From positions 30,424,255-30,488,254 of the forward strand of contig CM072919.1 of the NCBI GenBank assembly GCA_037013685.1: a DNA stretch of 64,000 bases, in the 5' to 3' direction. Numbering within the stretch: the stretch's first letter is position 1; every line of letters begins with the position of its first letter. Origin of the DNA: Acridotheres tristis (taxonomy: Eukaryota > Chordata > Aves > Passeriformes > Sturnidae). This document shows, one piece after another, positions 58,637 to 64,000 of this stretch. The translations under genes were made by a program, and so were the position numbers. The notes under the pieces were generated by a model. It did no database searches and was not told the DNA's origin. It saw nothing but the letters and a program-made list of their open reading frames with translations.

Positions 58637-59247
58637 TGTGTTGGTTTGAAAGTAAAACCAGCGCGAGACTCCAAGTCAGTAATACAATTTAATAGAAGAG
58701 AAAAAATAAAATACATGCAATAATATAAAGGAAAAACCACCGACAAAGTCAGAAATACATCCTGACACCCTGTCAGTCAGGGTGTTGGTAGCAGTCCGTA
58801 TAAATGGTGGCTGCAGTCCTCCTGGATGACAGCTGTGTTTCCGTTGAAGCAGTGCTCCTGTAGAAGGTGCAGTTTTCCTCCAAAGATCCAGCGATGATGT
58901 GGAAAAGGCCCAACTTTCCTCTGGGTTCCAGTGGAAAGGACTGCCCTTGTGTCCCAAACCCCAGTTTTTATCTAGGTAGGAAAGGCGTGTCTCCTCCCCC
59001 TGGCTGGAGCATCTCCCAATGGGATGATGTAATCTTATCAGTCACATAATAGGACTTAATGGCCCATTAACAGAATATATCATCTGGAGGAAGGAAGGGT
59101 TATGAAAAGATTACGATGATCATCCCCATGATTTTATCAGATGGCACATCAGCAGAGGATATCTCCCACAGAGATGAGGATCACCACACCTCCCATATTT
59201 CAACAGATGGTGATAGAATACACATTTTTGCATTGTACCCCAGGACA
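58637..59247 (-). mobile_element. Solo LTR, ERVL-like, antisense
   Basis: A 611-bp element with TG...CA ends flanked by the 5-bp duplication CAAAT (58632-58636, 59248-59252). On the minus strand there is a TATA-like GATAAAAACTGG (about 58972-58961), and ATTAAA (58693-58688) lies near the 3' end. The plus-strand start 'TGTGTTGGTTTGAAAGTAAAACC' (split at 58637-58659) and the (C)TCCCCCTGG..GGAGCATCTCCCAATGGGA block match my memory of a common songbird LTR. A 5-bp duplication is typical of ERVL-class elements. No internal sequence remains. Confidence 0.88.
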
Positions 59248-59252
59248 CAAAT

Positions 59253-62033
59253 ATATATGCATTTGCATCAGTGCTGGAACTTCACATTGAGAGACATACT
59301 AATTTTCTGACAAAAAGAGAAGAATCTCATAAGCTTCGCAAAACTGTAAACAGTTACTTATCATTAAGTGTTACCACCATTACGGACACACATCTTTTCC
59401 ATACTGAAACTTCCCTTTCTTATTATTTGACACTCTTCCTATTTTGTGTTACAGAAACAGTTCCAATCTTCAGAGTCTTAAAAAAATACACCTGAGGGCC
59501 ATATGGTGTACATTCTGAAAACAAAACATGACTAGTTTTTAAATCAAATTTATACAGTTAAAATGCATTATTTAATTAAATGGCTATGTATTGGTGAAAC
59601 AACAAAAAATGACAAAAATCACATGAAGAGTTACAGTGTACAGGTGACATTGTTCTACAGTGGATTTCTATGGAGACATCTAATTCATATATATGTGCCT
59701 AGTCTGAGCAATAAGAGGAGGTGAACTGTATTCCATGGTAAACTAAAACTAATGCATTGTAAACCATTTACAGCCACATGTGCTGAAGGATGAAAAGCCA
59801 ATAGACCATATTACCCATTTAGTGAGAAATGTCACTTATGGTTGGCATGGTGATTCAGTAAGAGAGCCAGAGGGATCACTTATAAATCATGGTGAGCTTT
59901 GGAGATGGTGCTTTGGCTCCTAGATCCATCAGTCAAACTGAGACTCACAACCATGACAATTAGCAGTATGTTTTCCAAAGCTCATCACAGAAGTCAGTCT
60001 TGTTGCTTCTTGGAGTATCTACCTTCCTCAGACACGTGGTAGAGGAAAGGCAGAATATTTGAAGCGAGCAACAAATTGACAGTCAACAAGAGTCTGCTAA
60101 GGGGTGTTTCAAACAAGGGTCCAATCTCATAAGGCCTTGGCAAGTCACTTGAGTCAGTTTTTGGTCCAGAGATTAGAGAAAGACAAAGTACATCATGAAA
60201 ACTGCATGTGGGGCTATTGTGATGCTCAGGTGCAGTAAACATGACAGATGAAGTGTAGAATTGTGTGTTTCTGTCTGTCTCACTGTAGTGCACAGCATTT
60301 CTTGGTACATCATTCCAATATATGCAGTACTTTCATATTGCTCCCAGAGCACAGAGCTCTGAGCCAGAATTCAAGGTAGAATCTGCTTTTCTCCAGGAAA
60401 CCCAAATGCTGGTTCAAGAGCTAACCTGGGAGAAAGAGAAGGATGGCACCTTTCAGCACATGATAAATTTTGCCTACAAAGAAAGCTGGGAACTGGGGTG
60501 TGGATGAAGGAAGTGAAAGGGAGAAGAGGAAGGGGAAGGGGATATGTTTCTTAATAGGAGAGTAAATGGGCAACAATTTGTATTTCTGCAATAAGTGATC
60601 CATGGTTTAATGAGATACCAGCAGGACCATCACAATGGGGAAAGCATTAGCATTAATCTGATAAGAAAGAAATATTAACAGAACAAGAACTGACAGGGAA
60701 TATCAAAAGAAAAGAATCTATATGGAAAATATCCTGATGAATGAACCACACAAAAATACTCTCAGGAAAACAATGAATCAAAAAACCTTGAAAGCATGAA
60801 GCTAAAATTATCATTATAAAAGGTGAAGGTAAAATATTATAAAGGAATAGATAAAGCAAAACTTCCAGTAAAACAAATCTGAAGGAAGAAAAAATAATTG
60901 AATTTTTTAAAAATAGATTGAACTTTTAATAACTAAATAAAATTTTGACAAAAATGACAAAAAACTAACAAGATATTTCCTGAAATCTACTGGAAACTAT
61001 ATAATATGTGCTAAGAAATAATGATTGCGGCGATACTAACATGACACCACCAAGACCAAAATAATTTATTTTAAATGAAAAGAAATTGTATTATTAAGGC
61101 TGAACAGAAACTCTCAAGTGCGTTATCAATATGGTCACCTCTTCTTTTTACACCAAAACCGTCTTGCTCAGCTTAATTTTCACAGGTATAAATAGGTAAA
61201 GAGAGAAACTGGGATACAGAAAGCACCATTTCAAAATCAGCACCATAATTTTCCATGGTTTCCTATGCAGGAACCAAATCAGCCAGATAGTTTTGGTAGC
61301 TTTTGGTAAAAGTGGTGTCCTTGTTGGCTTTATAAGTGTCTTAAGTCAGAGTGGGTGCCTGATTTGCTGTAACAGTCAAGTCTTGTTCTTGCAATTTGGA
61401 AGTAAGTGTTGGGAAGGAGGACTAAAACCTGCATACCCATACTGTGAGTGACTTTTCCCCTCCAAATCCATTTGCTGTCCAGAAGACAAAATCATAACAT
61501 ACATCATAACATACAGGGTAGTATGAAAAGTTTCATAGAAAAAGGTTTATAATTTTAGTATAGATGGATTTTGGTTCAAAAGCTGGTGCAATTTCGGGTA
61601 AAGCCCAAGTATTTTCTTAATTTGCAATTATTTTGAGTAGACGACAATTTCTATCCAGTGGACTGGATACCTTACCGTTTCTGCCAGATTTTTACTGACT
61701 TCAAAATTAGTTCTTTAAGTACTGTTTTACAAATGACCTGTTGACAGCAAATATGGTCTGTCCTTGTTTCTCCCTTCTAACTTATTTGACCACTGCACTA
61801 ATTCATGTTCTGTGCTCACACAAGAGTTTTGGCAGTGGCATGATAAGTTTATTCAATACTCAATTCAATATGTACTGACTCTGGGGAAGCAACAGAGAGG
61901 GATGATCTGTGACTTCTTAAACCTATTTACATCACAGAAACCAAGTGCAGCCTTTGGGAGCAGCACGCACACAGCAGAAACCCTAATTTCTCAGTTTGCT
62001 TCCAATTGCTGGAGCAACTCCCTCCCTTTTTTC

Positions 62034-62064
<31 letters not shown>

Positions 62065-63009
62065 GTGGTGCAAGGTGATATGCAACTTATTGATATAGCT
62101 GAATGATTAACTGCCTCAACTGAATGATGTGGCAATAATGTTAAAAGAAAGGTGACAGTGAAAAGACGTCAGTGGAAGAAGGCAGATGGTGTGATCTTAA
62201 CCGCTAATGATACTGTCAGTTATATTGCAAATCTACAACTTCCTTTAAAGTATTGCAAACAATGTTAATTTCAGAGCAGGAGACTGAGTAAATACAGGTA
62301 ATGACAAGTTGTGAGTGTAGATAGCCAAAATGAAATCAATATCTGTGAAAGCTCTGCAGGAAAGACCATGGTAACAACAATGAGAAAGAGAAATACAGAG
62401 TACAAGAAGAGGAAGAAATGGACAAGTAAAAAGAGAGGTTTTTCTCCTACTGCCTTTGAATTCCAAACTGCTTTGTATTTTTCAGCTGGTCATTTGAGCA
62501 GCTAAAAAGCATTTGTAAAAGTAAGTGTTCTTGTTCTACTTTGTACATTATAAATTCCGTCAGAATACAAAGATTTTGATACAAGCAGCGACTTTAATAT
62601 TAGAGTGACATCCTCTGTTTAAGACAGCATACAGGCATCACATCACTCTTATTAACTTATTAACACTCTTATTAACAACACCCTTGCCTGGTGTGTGCTA
62701 CAGCATCTAATGTATTCTGGTAAAGAGCATTCAACTTGGACTGACTGTAATAAACTGGGAGACTAAACAATGGAATGTACACATTTCTGTTTTTCAGAAA
62801 GGTAGTGGAAGACATTTTAAAGGCTTTTTTCCTGTTAGCTTTTCTAAATAGATAATTTTGTGGCTACATTAGATTCTAAGAGATGTAGCACACATCTATA
62901 TTCTCACAATTATCACAGTTATAGCTGTGTATCACACAGTTATATTCATTATTTTAACAGTGAGGAATACAAACTAGGTTCTGTATGAAGGCGCATGTAG
63001 AACAAAGAA
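59253..63009. other. AT-rich intergenic DNA
   Basis: No gene recognised. A poly-T run lies at about 62041-62064 and a short direct duplication (CATAACATACA) at about 61493-61516. Confidence 0.55.
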
Positions 63010-64000
63010 TAGCTTTTCTGCAAGAATCATAAAATCACAGAAGCAGTAAGACTGGTAGAGACCTTTGAGATCATCATGCCACTATAACCTCTAAACCAGG
63101 CAACCAGATCACTTAGTGATCCAGACTCTTAAACATCTCCAGGGATGGAGACTCCACCACCTTCCTGGGCAACCTTCTCCAATGCCTGCCTACTTTGACA
63201 GAAAAAAAAAAAAAAATTCTAATATCTAATCTGAATCTCTGTCTTAGCTTGAAGCCATCTCCTCTGGTCCTCTTACTGTAAGCACAGTGACTGACCAGTC
63301 CCCACCTCACTAATCTCCTTTCAGGTAAGTCATATAATCTTCTTAGGTGGAAAGGGTCCAACTCAACAGGTCCAACTCGGCAGGTCCAACTTTCAAGTGA
63401 ATGGTCCATGTGAGAATTGAACCCACAACCTGAGTGTTAAACTGATGGAGCATCATGCCCACAGTCATAGCTGTAGGGAGACATGAGGTTCCCCTTTAAG
63501 CCATCTTTTCTTTAGACTAAACAAGCATAGCACCCTCATAAGGCATGTTTTCTGGACCTTTCACTTGTTCAGGGGATATACTCCAGTATCTCCATGTCCT
63601 TTCCAAAGTTGGGGACCTGAAACTGAACTCAGGTGTGGTCTCACCAGTGGTGAATACAGGTGAATGTTCACTTCTCTAGGAGTGAAATGGCTAGAGGATT
63701 GACAAAGGGAAAGCTGCCATTGGCCTTCTTGGCTACCTAGGTACACACCCAGCTGGTGTTCAGCCAGCTGTTGGCCAGCACCCTCAGGTCCTTTTCCACT
63801 GGGTAGTTTTCCAGTCACTCTGCCCCCGCTCTGTGTTACTGTATGGGCTTGGTGAGACCCAGGGGCAGGACCTAGTACTTGGCCTTGTTGAACATCTTGC
63901 TGATGGTCTGCCTCAGCGCATCTGATTGTCTGTCCATGTCCTTCTGTAGAGCCTTCCTGCCCTGCACCTAACTTGATCAACACTCCACCCAGCTTAGTGC
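63010..64000 (-). mobile_element. CR1 LINE, antisense, with nested SINE, runs off window
   Basis: The minus strand reads through the 3' part of CR1: 'TTGATCAAGTTAGGTGCAGG', 'GGCCTTGTTGAACATCTTGC' in plus sense, 'CTACCCAGTGGAAAAGGACC', 'GGCCAAGAAGGCCAATGGCA'-like blocks, 'CTGAAAGGAG', 'RTRGDGFKLRQRFRLDIR' and 'RLPRKVVESPSLEMFK', ending near 63010 with an ATGATTCTTG-type tail. The 98- and 140-codon minus frames are pieces of this LINE. It is interrupted by a SINE at 63335-63462; its own 5' end lies beyond the window. Confidence 0.9.
63335..63462 (-). mobile_element. tRNA-Ile-like SINE with CR1-type tail (TguSINE1-like), nested in CR1
   Basis: Flanked by a 7-bp duplication (minus sense TATGACT; 63463-63469 and 63328-63334). 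The minus strand begins with a tRNA-like head: a 'GCATGATGCT' D-arm/anticodon remnant, then a T-arm GTGGG-TTCAATT-CTCAC that includes a B-box-like GGGTTCAATTC, and an ATGGACCA acceptor end. It continues with 'TTCACTTGAAAGTTGGAC' and ends with 'CCTTTCCACCTAAGAAGATTA', like the CR1 3' tail. The AGTTGGAC piece is present three times at about 14-bp spacing. Passerine SINEs are known to combine a tRNA-Ile head and a CR1 tail mobilised by CR1; this matches that plan. Confidence 0.8.

Noticed and set aside
63561..63983. 140-codon minus-strand frame
   Set aside because: It is CR1 3' region read in one frame, not a host gene.

Overview
The window looks like AT-rich, intergenic nuclear DNA from a bird, most likely a passerine. 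Three things support this. (1) CR1 LINE fragments are abundant in both orientations, as is typical of bird genomes. (2) At 63335-63462 there is a short tRNA-Ile-like SINE with a CR1-type tail, the kind described from songbirds (TguSINE1-like). (3) Several solo-LTR-like elements are present, including one (58637-59247) that matches my memory of a common songbird ERVL-type LTR. I found no convincing host exon, tRNA, rRNA or other host gene. Nearly all short open frames lie in repeats or are chance frames.

The centrepiece is a nearly full-length endogenous retrovirus on the minus strand, 16454-24235, flanked by a 6-bp target duplication (CCAGCC). In transcriptional order (right to left) it has: 5' LTR (23732-24235), a modified tRNA-Lys-type primer site, a CpG-rich leader with a splice donor, gag (one frameshift), an AAAAAAC gag-pro slippery site directly before the gag stop, pro with an intact DTG protease, a GGATTTT pro-pol slippery site with a strong downstream stem, pol (RT, RNase H and integrase, broken once by an in-frame stop), a collapsed env (signal-peptide-like start joined to the C-terminal part of a C-X6-CC transmembrane subunit), a polypurine tract and the 3' LTR (16454-16986). 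The order, two -1 frameshifts, Lys-type primer and 6-bp duplication point to a betaretrovirus-like (ERVK-type) core. The env remnant is of the gamma/type-D kind, so the lineage is mosaic.

Left flank (1-16447): CR1 ORF2 fragments at 1-840 (+), 6420-7180 (-) and 9480-10330 (-), an LTR-like repeat at 2300-3190 and a possible LTR at 5448-5937. Right flank (24242-64000): CR1 at 25735-26100 (-), an internally deleted CR1 that keeps its 5' half at 32885-35750 (-), an LTR at 39738-40407 (+), CR1 3' ends at 41835-42030 (+) and 47765-48345 (+), an LTR at 53281-53646 (+), a second copy of the 2.3-kb repeat at 56021-56469 (+), CR1 reverse transcriptase at 57700-58450 (-), a solo LTR at 58637-59247 (-), and a CR1 carrying the nested SINE at 63010-64000 (-). 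The rest is unremarkable AT-rich sequence with simple repeats.

All repeat identifications come from reading the sequence and remembered family features; no database search was run.
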